Shown piece after piece: positions 8,264 through 17,467 of a stretch of 64,000 nucleotides of DNA; within the stretch, counting starts at the first letter, position 1; each line of letters starts with the position of its first letter. Made by a program: the position numbers and the translations under genes. The notes below the pieces were generated by a model, which was not told the DNA's origin, ran no database searches, and saw only the letters and a program-made list of their open reading frames with translations. The stretch spans positions 62,001 to 126,000 of the forward strand of contig JAGASN010000002.1 in NCBI GenBank assembly GCA_017847875.1, read 5' to 3'. Source of the DNA: Oscillospiraceae bacterium (GTDB taxonomy: Bacteria; Bacillota; Clostridia; Oscillospirales; Ruminococcaceae).

Positions 8264-9232
8264 ATGAAAGAATTCACCATTTCAAAAAACGACGCGGGAC
8301 AGAGAATGGATAAGTTCATAACCAAGGCAATTCCGAAACTGCCCTCTTCCCTGCTTTATAAATATATCCGCCTTAAACGAATCAAGCTCAACGGAAAACG
8401 CTGTGAAATTTCAACCCGCCTTTCCGTAGGCGACCTTGTTCAGTGCTATGTTTCCGACGAATTTTTTGAAGCGGAGGAAAAGCGTCCGGAATTCATGCTT
8501 GCGCCTTCGGAAATTTCCGTTGTTTATGAAGATGAAAACATAATCCTGGTAAACAAACCCGCGGGACTTCTTGTTCACGAAGGTGACCAATGGTGCGCGG
8601 ATACCCTTATTGCAAGGATTCAGCATTATCTTTATAAAAAAGGCGAATATGACCCGAAAAAGGAAAATTCCTTTGTTCCCGCTCTTTGCAACAGAATTGA
8701 CCGCAACACCTGCGGAATTGTTATTGCGGCAAAAAACGCCGCAACCCTCCGGGTTCTCAACGATAAAATAAAAGACCGTGAGCTTGAGAAAAAATATCTT
8801 TGCGTAGTAAAAGGAACCCCAAAAAAGCAAAGCGGACTTCTTGAACATTTTCTCATAAAAAACGAAAAAACAAACACCGTTGAGGCGCATAAAGAACCGA
8901 AACCCGGCGCAAAAACCGCAAGAACAAAATACCGTGTTCTTTCCGAAAACGACGGAATGAGCCTTTGCGAAGCGGAACTTTTGACCGGGCGCACCCACCA
9001 GATCCGCGCGCAGTTTTCCGCAATAGGTCACCCGCTTATCGGCGACACAAAATATGGAAAAGCAAAGGACGGAAGAGGTTTTAACTGGCAGGCGCTTTGT
9101 TCCTACAAGCTCACTTTCCGTTTTGAGGAAGATGCGGAACATCTTGGCTATCTTGACGGAAAGACCTTTGCGGTAAAGGAAGCATGGTTCATTGATAAGC
9201 TCGGTTTTAAGTTCCCGAAGGAGCTTTTATGA
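8264..9232 (+). CDS. RluC/RluD family pseudouridine synthase
   Basis: This 322-residue enzyme isomerises uridine to pseudouridine in RNA, most likely 23S rRNA. An S4 RNA-binding domain covers about residues 15-70. The catalytic loop N-R-I-D-R-N-T-C-G-I-V-I holds the catalytic Asp. The usual H-R-L-D-x-x-T-S-G reads N-R-I-D-x-x-T-C-G here, a variant common in clostridial paralogues. G-R-T-H-Q-I-R-A-Q-F is the second signature. I use the ATG at 8264 after GAGGT; the open frame extends upstream without a ribosome binding site. Exact rRNA target unknown. Confidence 0.9.
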   Translation: MKEFTISKNDAGQRMDKFITKAIPKLPSSLLYKYIRLKRIKLNGKRCEISTRLSVGDLVQCYVSDEFFEAEEKRPEFMLAPSEISVVYEDENIILVNKPAGLLVHEGDQWCADTLIARIQHYLYKKGEYDPKKENSFVPALCNRIDRNTCGIVIAAKNAATLRVLNDKIKDRELEKKYLCVVKGTPKKQSGLLEHFLIKNEKTNTVEAHKEPKPGAKTARTKYRVLSENDGMSLCEAELLTGRTHQIRAQFSAIGHPLIGDTKYGKAKDGRGFNWQALCSYKLTFRFEEDAEHLGYLDGKTFAVKEAWFIDKLGFKFPKELL

Positions 9233-9285
9233 AAATATTCTACAATATTTTTTCGTTTTAAGCAATATACAAACGAGGTGAAATT

Positions 9286-10062
9286 ATGTATAACTTTTCT
9301 GACAGAGAACAATTTTTGAACAGCATAATTTCATTTTTTCAGAGCTGTCCGTTTTTCGAAGGACTTATACAAATCGGTTCAGGCGTTATAGGTTTTTCTG
9401 ACATTTATTCCGATATCGATTTGATGGCCGGTGTTATGATTTTGAATATAAAAAACGCCGATAACGCTCTTACGGATTTTTTTAAATCCATTGGAGCAAC
9501 GCATATTGAAAAACGCCGTTGGACAAATTCCGCTTTTGGAATATCCGCCTATTTTGAAAACGGGTTAAGTACGGATATTTCTTTTATGCCCACAGAAGAA
9601 ATTCCGATACGTTCTTCTTTGTATAAAATTATTTTTTCAAAAACCGAAAACTTTACTGCCGTAATAAACGGCCGTATTGAAAAATTTGAGCAACAGCCAA
9701 AATCATACAGCATAGACGATTCCATACACTATCGTTTTATAAACGAATTGCGATATGCAGAAATCGCTCTGTTCCGTAAAAATTATATTTTTGCGGAAAT
9801 TGCGCTCGGAAACGCAAGACAGTTTTTGCTTTCCGTTGAAACAGCTGCTGAAGGCAAAAAACTGCACCAGTTCAAAGCTTACAATACTCTTTCGGAAGAT
9901 TTTATTAAAAAATTGAATGAAACCTATCCGAAAGATTTATCTTTTGAAGAAATGCGCTTTGCAAAAGATAAAATACTTGCGCTTTATCTTGAAACCGTTA
10001 AGAACAGCGATGTTTTTAATTTTGACGATTCTCTGCTCTCTTTAATAAACTGTTTTGAATAA
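9286..10062 (+). CDS. Nucleotidyltransferase-fold protein of unknown substrate
   Basis: The 258 residues begin with a DNA polymerase beta-like nucleotidyltransferase domain: G-S at 31-32, S-D-I-D-L at 42-46, and a third acidic site in S-T-D-I-S-F near 97. This is the pattern of minimal nucleotidyltransferases, including aminoglycoside adenylyltransferases. The C-terminal half is helical. No HEPN partner or antitoxin is next to it. Ribosome binding site GAGGTG precedes the ATG. It is a single plus-strand gene with its own terminator among conserved genes, which suggests a laterally acquired cargo gene. The substrate cannot be named. Confidence 0.7.
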   Translation: MYNFSDREQFLNSIISFFQSCPFFEGLIQIGSGVIGFSDIYSDIDLMAGVMILNIKNADNALTDFFKSIGATHIEKRRWTNSAFGISAYFENGLSTDISFMPTEEIPIRSSLYKIIFSKTENFTAVINGRIEKFEQQPKSYSIDDSIHYRFINELRYAEIALFRKNYIFAEIALGNARQFLLSVETAAEGKKLHQFKAYNTLSEDFIKKLNETYPKDLSFEEMRFAKDKILALYLETVKNSDVFNFDDSLLSLINCFE

Positions 10063-10070
10063 AACTATAA

Positions 10071-10103
10071 AAAAACTCCCCGAATTTTTCGGGGAGTTTT
10101 TTT
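10071..10103. terminator. Intrinsic terminator, usable by both strands
   Basis: AAAACTCCCCGAA/TTCGGGGAGTTTT stem followed by a T run; it closes the nucleotidyltransferase gene. Confidence 0.9.
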
Positions 10104-10104
10104 A

Positions 10105-10131
10105 CGGCGGGAGCAAGCCCCCGCCCTACCG
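10105..10131. repeat. GGCGGGAGCAAGCCCCCGCC palindromic repeat, copy 1
   Basis: This GC-rich imperfect palindrome sits between the preceding terminator and the stop codon of the convergent minus-strand gene. A second copy with one extra A is at 38005-38030, in exactly the same setting. Confidence 0.75.
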
Positions 10132-11064
10132 TTATTTCAGTATTTCTTCAAGCGCTTTGAGTACTGCTTCGTTTTCGTCTTTTTCGCCGGCAAAAACGCA
10201 GAAATATCCGTCTTTGCAGCCGATTGAAATTCCCATTTCGAGAAGTTTTTCCGCCCTTTCTTCGGCGTTTTTGACCTTGAAGAAAACGCAGTTTGCTTTT
10301 GTTCTGTAAAGACGCTCGAGGGAATCATATTTTATCGCAAGTTTTTTGATACGGATATAAAGGCTGTCGCGGCTGTCCAGAAGTTTCCGCTGGGCGGTTT
10401 TAAGCGCGGAATTTTTATCGAAAATAACTTTTCCGACCGCCTGTTCGGAAGCGGAAATTTCGCAGTCGAACTCAGGAAGATTTTTTCCGCAGGCAAAAAC
10501 AGGCTCTCCGCCGAAGCGCATTCTTTTCAGCACGATCAGATTTTCCGTTTCCGGAACAAGCCCAAGTACCGAAACACTTTCATCAACGCAGAAACTTTCG
10601 TCAACGACGATTTTTGCCTTTGTAAGCGAACAAAGTTTTTTTATCTCTTCCGGAGAAATTTCAAGTCCGGTCGGACAGCATGGATTCGAAAGAAAAACCG
10701 CTTCCGCCCCGTTTTCATTCGCCGCTGCGGCAAGATTTTCCGCTTTTATTTTCATATCCGGAGATTTTTTGACAAAAACCGGCTCTGTTTCAAAAGCAGA
10801 AGCGAAGTTTTCCGCGGAAATATCAAATTCCAGAATAACGGCTTTCGGGCCTTTTGCCCAGATTCCGCGAAAAACTGTGGAATAATCCTTTCCCGCTCGG
10901 ATAAAATCCGGTTTTATTTTAAAAAACTTTCCGAATCCTTCGCAAAGTTCTTTTGCGTTTCTATCCGCTTCGGCATCTTTGTTTTCTTCCCTTGCCTTTT
11001 CGCAAAGGTTTGAAAAACAGCCTTCGATATCGAAGAAAAATCTGCTTCCGTCAAGATATATCAT
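10132..11064 (-). CDS. Divergent class I/II (HisC/CobD-like) PLP aminotransferase homologue
   Basis: The 310 residues resemble fold-type I aminotransferases of the HisC/CobD group. N-P-C-C-P-T-G-x-x-I (cofactor Asn region) and V-V-D-E-S-F (Asp binding the PLP pyridine) are present. The expected Schiff-base segment S-K-x-x-G-L-A-G-x-R is reduced to L-K-R-M-R-F-G-G, and the usual N-G-S-D-E near residue 65 reads R-A-G-K-D. The protein is shorter than HisC (about 350). It starts nine bases after polC and is probably read through from it. It may be a diverged or inactive enzyme; the true substrate is unknown. Confidence 0.7.
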   Translation of the reverse strand: MIYLDGSRFFFDIEGCFSNLCEKAREENKDAEADRNAKELCEGFGKFFKIKPDFIRAGKDYSTVFRGIWAKGPKAVILEFDISAENFASAFETEPVFVKKSPDMKIKAENLAAAANENGAEAVFLSNPCCPTGLEISPEEIKKLCSLTKAKIVVDESFCVDESVSVLGLVPETENLIVLKRMRFGGEPVFACGKNLPEFDCEISASEQAVGKVIFDKNSALKTAQRKLLDSRDSLYIRIKKLAIKYDSLERLYRTKANCVFFKVKNAEERAEKLLEMGISIGCKDGYFCVFAGEKDENEAVLKALEEILK

Positions 11065-11073
11065 CGAATTACC

Positions 11074-14000
11074 TCACATTTCAAAAAAGCTTATCTGGCG
11101 GCTTTCCGGAAGTCCTTTGAGCACGCCGTTTGTACGAAGGATATCCATTACGCCGGAACCTATTCCCGCTCTTGTAGCGACGTCATCAACAGAAAGATAT
11201 TCGCCTTTTCTGCCCGCTTCCTCAAGAGGTTTTGCGGCGTTTGCGCCAAGACCTTTAAGCGAAACGAAAGGCAGGCGGAGCTTTCCGTCTTCCGGAACGT
11301 ATTTTGTCGCGCTGGATTTATAAAGGTCAACGGGAAGTATCTCAACTCCTCTTGCGAGCATTTCATTCGCAACTTCGAGCATTGTGAGCTGGTCTTCCTC
11401 GCCTTTATTAAGGCTTTCCATGGCGCGCATTTCCTTTATCCTGCGTTTTACAGCTTCGTGACCTTTCATAACAATTCCGCCGTCAAGGTCATCTCCGCGG
11501 ACGGTAAAAATCGCCGCATAGAATTCAACCGGGTGATAAACCTTGAAATATGCAAGCCTTATGGCGCCTATCTGATAAGCCGCCGCATGGGCTTTCGGGA
11601 ACATATATTTGATTTTAAGGCAGCTGTCGATATACCATTCCGGAACACCGCACTCACGCATTGCGGCCTTATGTTCGTCCGTAAGAAGCTTTTTCGCTTT
11701 ACCCTTACGGGTTATCTCCATAATTTTGAACGCCATACTGGGGTCAAGTCCATAGCGGATAAGATCGGTCATAATGCTGTCACGGGTACCGATTACGTTT
11801 TCGATGGTGCAGGTACCGTTTTTGATAAGTTCCTGGGCGTTTCCGAGCCAAACGTCCGTTCCGTGAGAAAGACCCGCAATCTGTATAAGAGCAGAGAAGT
11901 TTTTCGGCTGGGTTTCAAGAAGCATTCCGCGGACGAAACCGGTTCCCAGTTCCGGAAGAGCAAGGCTTCCGGTCTGGCAATCGATATCTTCCGGCTCAAC
12001 GCCGAGAGCCTTCGGCGAAGTGAAGAGGCTGTAAACCTTTTCATCGCTCATGGGAACGTCCGTTACAAGAAGTCCGGTCATATCTTCAAGGTGCTTACAG
12101 AGGGTCGGAACATCGTGTCCGAGCTCATCGAGTTTAAGAATGGTATCGTGGAGTTTATGGAAATCGAAATGGGTCGTGAGCATATCGGATTCCGCATCGT
12201 CCGCAGGGTGCTGCATCGGGCAGAAATCGGTAATATCATATCCGGTCGGGATAACGACCATTCCGCCCGGGTGCTGACCGGTCGTTCTTTTAACTCCGGT
12301 ACAGCCGAGGGCAAGGCGGGTTTCTTCCGCCTTATGATAAATTATGCCTTTTTCCTCGCAATATTTTTTAACGTAACCGAAAGCGGTCTTATCCGCAACG
12401 GTACCGATTGTTCCGGCTTTGAAAACGTGGTCCTTTCCGAAAAGTTCTTCGGTATAGCGGTGGGCCCAGAATTGATATTCACCGGAAAAGTTAAGGTCAA
12501 TATCGGGCGCTTTGTCGCCATGGAAACCAAGGAAGGTTTCGAAAGGAATATCGTGGCCGTCCTGTTTATATTTTGTTCCGCAAACGGGACAGTTCTTCGG
12601 AGGAAGGTCAAAACCGGAACCGACTTCGCCTTTTTCGAAAAATTCGCTGTGGTGACAATTTGGGCAGACATAATGCGGAACAAGGGGGTTAACTTCGGAA
12701 ATTCCGCTCATGGTCGCAACAAAGGAAGAACCTACGGAACCACGGGAACCGACCTGGTAACCGTCCTCGTTTGATTTTGTAACGAGCTTCTGGGCGATTA
12801 CATAAAGAACCGCATAGCCGTGTTTGATAATGGAATCCAGTTCCCTTGCAAGGCGTTTTTCAACAAGCTCGGGGATTTTTCTTCCTTCGGGAGTTTCCTC
12901 CCCATAGACTTCGTAAGCCTTTTTCCAGCAGCGGTTTTTAAGGTCTTCTTCCGCGCCTTCGATATACGGAGTATAGGTTCCGTCGAGAATCGGTTTTATA
13001 ACTTCGCACATATCTGCGATTCGGTTCGGAACGGTTATAACAACTTCCCTTGCCTTTTCTTCGCCGAGATAGGAAAATTCATCAAGCATCTCGCGGGTCG
13101 TTTTAAGATAAAGCGGAGCCTGGTTGACCGCATCGGCAAAACCCTGGGAAGCCTGGATTATCTTTCGGTAATCCGCATCTTCCGGATCAAGGAAATGTAC
13201 GTCGCCGGTTGCGGCAACGGGAATTCCAAGTTCCTCGCCGAGAGCAACGATCTGTTTGTTCCATTCGCGGATCTGGTCTTCACTTTCGACCTTTCCGTCG
13301 CGGACCATAAATTCGTTGTTTCCGACGGGCTGAATTTCGAGGAAATCATAGAATTTTGCGATTTCGACAATTTCTTCGTGGGATTTTGCGCCGGTTATAG
13401 CTCTGTAAAGTTCTCCGGCTTCACAGGCAGAACCAACAATCAATCCTTCGCGGTGCTTTATAAGAAGGCTTTTCGGAACGCGCGGACGCTTTTTATAATA
13501 AGTAACGTGCGCCTGGGAAACAAGTTCATAAAGGTTTTTAAGGCCGCGCTGGGTCTTTGCGATTATGATCTGGTGATAGGTCGGAAGTTTTTTCGGGTCT
13601 GCACCGCGGAGAATTCCGTTGACTTCCGCAAAGTTATCGATATGCTCGGTTTCACGGAGCTGTTCCATCATCTTTACAAGAATGAGCGCAAGCTCCCTTG
13701 CATCGTCGCAGGCTCTGTGGTGATTGAACGGAGCAAGTTTAAGATGGTTTGCAACGGTATCGAGCTTATGATTTTTGATATTAGGATACATTGAGCGGGC
13801 CATTGCGACGGTATCCGCATAGGCACAGTTAAAGGGCATTTTGCATCTTTCCCCTGCCGCACGCAAAAATCCGGTATCGAAACCGGCGTTATGCGCAACA
13901 AGGAATCTGCAGTTTCCGCAGAATTCATAGAACATACGGAGCGCTTCTTCTTCGGAAGGCGCATCCGCAACCATTGAATCGTCGATTCCGGTGAGTTCGG

Positions 14001-15387
14001 TGATGCGTTCCGGAATATGTTTTTCCGGATTGACAAAGGTGTTGAATTCTTCCTTGAGCACGCCGTTCACAACTCTTACAGCACCGATTTCGGTCATTCT
14101 TTCCGTTGCGGCGGAAAGACCCGTTGTTTCAAGGTCGAAAACGATTATTTCGTCCTCGAAAGAAACATCAGGATCGCCGAAAACCGCTTTTACGGTATCG
14201 TCAACAAAATATGCCTCAACGCCGTAAACTACTTTAAAATTCGGGTCTTTAAGAGCTCTTAACGTTTCGGCGGCTTCCGGGAATCCCTGAACGTTGCCGT
14301 GGTCGGTAATGGCAATTCCACGGTGTCCCCATTCATGGGCGCGTTTTACAAGGTTTTCCGGAGAAGAAACGGCGTCCATCTGGGACATATTTGTATGACA
14401 ATGGAGCTCAAAACGCTTTTCTTCCTCGTCATCAGTTCTGTGAAGTCTTTTTACTTTACATATATCCCTGGGACGAATGGTGACATCGTGCTCATATTTA
14501 TCAAAGGAAGCTTCGCCGGCAACAACAACGGTATCGCCGCTTTTGAGCGCAAGAACACCTTCCGCTTCCTTTTTCTTCGCAATTATTTTAAGGATATTGG
14601 AACTTGTGAGGTCGGTGAGCATTATGGTTATGATAACGCTTTCGCCGTCCCTTGTTTCCCTGCTTTCGGTGGAGAAAATATCTCCCCATACAACAACTCT
14701 TCCGCTTTGCATATCAACGTCGCAAAGTTTCATCGGGCGCTGTTTAATGGGTCTTCCCATTACGACTTCCATTTTTGAAATATCTATCGGAAGACCGGTT
14801 GCGTCAAATCCGCCGTTTCCGAACGGAACAGCTTTCGGAATTTTCGGCTTCGGAGCGGAAGCGGAACTTCCCGCTTTTGCTTCGGAATAGGAAACGGCGG
14901 CGGTTTTTCTTTCGCTTATTTCCGTAACTTCGGTGGTTCCGGAAAATTCAATTTCAATTTCTCTTCCGAATTCTTCCCGGACGATGTTTTTCATAACGGT
15001 ATCACAGCGGTTTTTAAGAAGCATTTCCGCGCCGCCATGGGCAAGTTCCACCTTAAAAATTCCGTTTTCAAACGTTACTTTGCTGTCGCTGAAAAAGCCG
15101 TTTATCGGAACGCCGCGCATATTTGCTTCAAAAGCAATGTCACCGAAATAATCGGCGTTCAGCAACGAAGGATTATAAACAGGAATAAGCCGGACGTTTT
15201 TTACGCCCAGCTTTTCACAAAGTTCCTTTTGCGCGGAATATAATTCTTTTTTATGTACTGTTTTTTCCGGCGCAATTTTTGCGGCAACTTCCCTTTTTTC
15301 CATGTCGATATTCATACCGACAATTTCCGAAGATGAAAGTTCCTCACAAAAACCGGTTCCGAAAATTTCGGAAAAAGTTTTTCCCAT
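11074..15387 (-). CDS. polC: DNA polymerase III alpha subunit, PolC type
   Basis: PolC is the replicative polymerase of low-GC Gram-positives, with built-in 3'-5' proofreading. The 1437 residues show an OB-fold region (about 210-310), a PHP domain split around the exonuclease (H-C-H-T-N-M-S at 329, T-D-H-G-N at 361), the DEDD exonuclease beginning D-L-E-T-T-G at 418, a zinc-binding pair C-P-N-C and C-P-V-C at about 908-937, and the polymerase catalytic D-I-D-L at 962. Length is normal. It follows ispG by three bases, ending the isoprenoid/envelope operon. Confidence 0.98.
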   Translation of the reverse strand: MGKTFSEIFGTGFCEELSSSEIVGMNIDMEKREVAAKIAPEKTVHKKELYSAQKELCEKLGVKNVRLIPVYNPSLLNADYFGDIAFEANMRGVPINGFFSDSKVTFENGIFKVELAHGGAEMLLKNRCDTVMKNIVREEFGREIEIEFSGTTEVTEISERKTAAVSYSEAKAGSSASAPKPKIPKAVPFGNGGFDATGLPIDISKMEVVMGRPIKQRPMKLCDVDMQSGRVVVWGDIFSTESRETRDGESVIITIMLTDLTSSNILKIIAKKKEAEGVLALKSGDTVVVAGEASFDKYEHDVTIRPRDICKVKRLHRTDDEEEKRFELHCHTNMSQMDAVSSPENLVKRAHEWGHRGIAITDHGNVQGFPEAAETLRALKDPNFKVVYGVEAYFVDDTVKAVFGDPDVSFEDEIIVFDLETTGLSAATERMTEIGAVRVVNGVLKEEFNTFVNPEKHIPERITELTGIDDSMVADAPSEEEALRMFYEFCGNCRFLVAHNAGFDTGFLRAAGERCKMPFNCAYADTVAMARSMYPNIKNHKLDTVANHLKLAPFNHHRACDDARELALILVKMMEQLRETEHIDNFAEVNGILRGADPKKLPTYHQIIIAKTQRGLKNLYELVSQAHVTYYKKRPRVPKSLLIKHREGLIVGSACEAGELYRAITGAKSHEEIVEIAKFYDFLEIQPVGNNEFMVRDGKVESEDQIREWNKQIVALGEELGIPVAATGDVHFLDPEDADYRKIIQASQGFADAVNQAPLYLKTTREMLDEFSYLGEEKAREVVITVPNRIADMCEVIKPILDGTYTPYIEGAEEDLKNRCWKKAYEVYGEETPEGRKIPELVEKRLARELDSIIKHGYAVLYVIAQKLVTKSNEDGYQVGSRGSVGSSFVATMSGISEVNPLVPHYVCPNCHHSEFFEKGEVGSGFDLPPKNCPVCGTKYKQDGHDIPFETFLGFHGDKAPDIDLNFSGEYQFWAHRYTEELFGKDHVFKAGTIGTVADKTAFGYVKKYCEEKGIIYHKAEETRLALGCTGVKRTTGQHPGGMVVIPTGYDITDFCPMQHPADDAESDMLTTHFDFHKLHDTILKLDELGHDVPTLCKHLEDMTGLLVTDVPMSDEKVYSLFTSPKALGVEPEDIDCQTGSLALPELGTGFVRGMLLETQPKNFSALIQIAGLSHGTDVWLGNAQELIKNGTCTIENVIGTRDSIMTDLIRYGLDPSMAFKIMEITRKGKAKKLLTDEHKAAMRECGVPEWYIDSCLKIKYMFPKAHAAAYQIGAIRLAYFKVYHPVEFYAAIFTVRGDDLDGGIVMKGHEAVKRRIKEMRAMESLNKGEEDQLTMLEVANEMLARGVEILPVDLYKSSATKYVPEDGKLRLPFVSLKGLGANAAKPLEEAGRKGEYLSVDDVATRAGIGSGVMDILRTNGVLKGLPESRQISFFEM

Positions 15388-15390
15388 TTT

Positions 15391-16428
15391 TTACATCCGT
15401 CCGATTTCTTCAAGAAGAGCCGGAAGAATTTTGTTTTCCGGAACTTTTCTTAAAATTTCACCTTTTTTAAAAATAAGACCGCATTTATCGCCGCCGGCAA
15501 CACCGATATCGGCTTCTCTTGCTTCGCCGGGTCCGTTTACTGCGCAGCCCATTACAGCAACGGTAATCGGCTTTTCACAGCCTCTGAGAGCCTCCTCAAC
15601 CTCGTTTGCAAGTTTGATGAGGTCAATTCTTGTTCTTCCGCAAGTAGGGCAGGAAACGATGTTTACGCCAAAATTACGGACACCCGCCGCTTTAAGTATA
15701 TCTTTTGCGGCATAGATTTCGCGAACCGGGTCAGCGGTAAGGGTTACGCGGATAGTTGAACCGATTCCGTCAACAAGAAGTCCGCCGATTCCGATTGCAT
15801 TTTTGATGATTCCCATATGCTCGGTTCCGGCTTCGGTAACACCGAGATGGAGCGGATAATCGCATCTTTCCGCCACAAGGCGGCAGGCGTTTATCATTGT
15901 TTTTACGTTGCTGGATTTTATGGAAATTACCGTATCGGTAAAGCCATATTTTTCAAGGATTGCAACATGATCCATGGCGCTTTCCGCAAGAGCTTCCGCC
16001 GTCGGAGAGCCGTATTTTTCCAGAAGGCGTTTATCAAGGCTTCCGCCGTTTACTCCTACACGTATTGCAACTCCGGCATTTCCGCAGGCTTCAACAACCT
16101 GGCGGGTGCGTTCTTCAGAACCGATGTTGCCCGGATTTATGCGGATTTTATCGATTCCGTTTTCAACCGCTGCAAGCGCAAGGCGATAATCAAAATGGAT
16201 ATCCGCAACAAGCGGAATTGAAATTTTATCTTTTATCGCGGGAATAAGTTCCACCGCCGCCATATCCGGAATTGCCGCGCGGATTATTTCGCAGCCGGCT
16301 TTTTCAAGTTCAACAGCCTGCTTTACGCTTCCTTCGATATCTGTTGAAGGAACACTTATCATGGACTGTATCGCAACGGGATTTTCGCCGCCTATGGCGA
16401 TTTTTCCGATTTTAACTTCCTTTGCCAT
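15391..16428 (-). CDS. ispG: 4-hydroxy-3-methylbut-2-enyl diphosphate synthase (GcpE)
   Basis: IspG converts MEcPP to HMBPP in the non-mevalonate isoprenoid pathway using a [4Fe-4S] cluster. The 345 residues begin KEVKIGKIAIGGENPVAIQSM-like (TIM barrel start). C-P-T-C-G-R-T and C-A-V-N-G-P-G-E-A carry the three cluster cysteines near the C-terminus. ATG at 16428. It sits four bases after the rseP-like gene and three bases before polC, so it is tightly operonic. dxr and uppS upstream in the same block belong to the same pathway and its use. Confidence 0.97.
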   Translation of the reverse strand: MAKEVKIGKIAIGGENPVAIQSMISVPSTDIEGSVKQAVELEKAGCEIIRAAIPDMAAVELIPAIKDKISIPLVADIHFDYRLALAAVENGIDKIRINPGNIGSEERTRQVVEACGNAGVAIRVGVNGGSLDKRLLEKYGSPTAEALAESAMDHVAILEKYGFTDTVISIKSSNVKTMINACRLVAERCDYPLHLGVTEAGTEHMGIIKNAIGIGGLLVDGIGSTIRVTLTADPVREIYAAKDILKAAGVRNFGVNIVSCPTCGRTRIDLIKLANEVEEALRGCEKPITVAVMGCAVNGPGEAREADIGVAGGDKCGLIFKKGEILRKVPENKILPALLEEIGRM

Positions 16429-16432
16429 AAAG

Positions 16433-17455
16433 TCAGCCTCCTGTTATAAGTCTTGCAATGTCGTTATATGCAACGACCACCATAAGAAGCATTAAAAGCC
16501 CCATTCCTACCGCATGGATCATTCCCTCGACCTTTTGGTTGATTGGTTTTCCACGGAAAAGTTCGATAACCATGAAGAAAATTCTTCCGCCGTCAAGCGC
16601 CGGCAAAGGAAGAAGGTTGAATACCCCGAGGTTTACGGTAATTACCGCAAGAATAAGGAGCAGACCTTTATAGTTGGTTTTCTGCACCGCATCGGAAATT
16701 GTTTCGGTAACGCCTATCGGGCCGGAAAGCTGGCTTATTCCGAATTCTCCGCTTATTATATCGCCGAGAGAACGCCAGACAAGTTTTACCAAAGACCAGG
16801 TCCAGCGGAAGGAATAGCCGATTCTTCCGAAAAATGTCGGTTCTTCACCAAGAATGCTGAAATCGAGTATGATTGCCTGCATTCCGTTTGTTTCCCTGGT
16901 ATCGAAAACAACCTTATCAAGATGAACTTTTTCTCCGCCGCGGAGAACATCCATTGAAACAATTCCGTCCGTATCGCGGATAAGGGAATATACTATATCA
17001 TAATCACAGCCGGCTTTTTCGCCGTTTACCGCAAGAATTTCGTCCCCGGCTTCAAGATATTCGGAAGAAGACGAATTTTCGAGGAAAGAAGCAACGGTTG
17101 TTGTTCCCAAAAGCGTTTGGCCGCAGGTAAGAACAAGGACAACCGCAAAACCAAGGATAAGGTTCATAACGGCGCCGGCGGAAGTTATAATAATCCTTTT
17201 CCAAACCGGGCAGGCCATAAAGCGGCGTTCATCATCGCTTTCTTCGTCTTCCCCTTCCATTGCTACAAAACCGCCTATCGGAAGAAGGCGAAGGGAATAA
17301 TCCGTTTCTCCTTTTGTGAAGGAAAAAATCTTCGGGCCCATTCCGATGGAAAATTCGTTGACACGAACTCCCGCCCATTTTGCCGTTGCAAAATGTCCGA
17401 GTTCATGGAAAAAAATCATAAAACCAAAAAGTAAAATCGCAATTACAATGCTCAA
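16433..17455 (-). CDS. rseP: RseP-type site-2 zinc metalloprotease with PDZ domain
   Basis: Intramembrane protease of family M50 that trims anti-sigma factors and signal peptide remnants. The 340 residues contain H-E-L-G-H at 17-21 in the first TM helix, a PDZ domain at about 120-200 (L-E-A-G-D-E-I-L-A-V-N-G), and L-P-L-P-A-L-D-G-G-R near 290, which supplies the third zinc ligand. The start is TTG at 17455, placed by AAGGAG. The conserved position between dxr and ispG supports the call. Confidence 0.94.
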   Translation of the reverse strand: MSIVIAILLFGFMIFFHELGHFATAKWAGVRVNEFSIGMGPKIFSFTKGETDYSLRLLPIGGFVAMEGEDEESDDERRFMACPVWKRIIITSAGAVMNLILGFAVVLVLTCGQTLLGTTTVASFLENSSSSEYLEAGDEILAVNGEKAGCDYDIVYSLIRDTDGIVSMDVLRGGEKVHLDKVVFDTRETNGMQAIILDFSILGEEPTFFGRIGYSFRWTWSLVKLVWRSLGDIISGEFGISQLSGPIGVTETISDAVQKTNYKGLLLILAVITVNLGVFNLLPLPALDGGRIFFMVIELFRGKPINQKVEGMIHAVGMGLLMLLMVVVAYNDIARLITGG

Positions 17456-17467
17456 ATGGCTATCTCC

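Noticed and set aside
9286-10062. Toxin-antitoxin module with the nucleotidyltransferase
   Set aside because: No adjacent small partner gene was found on either strand.
11458-13794. Long plus-strand open frames inside polC
   Set aside because: Antisense shadows of polC, which is intact and of normal length.
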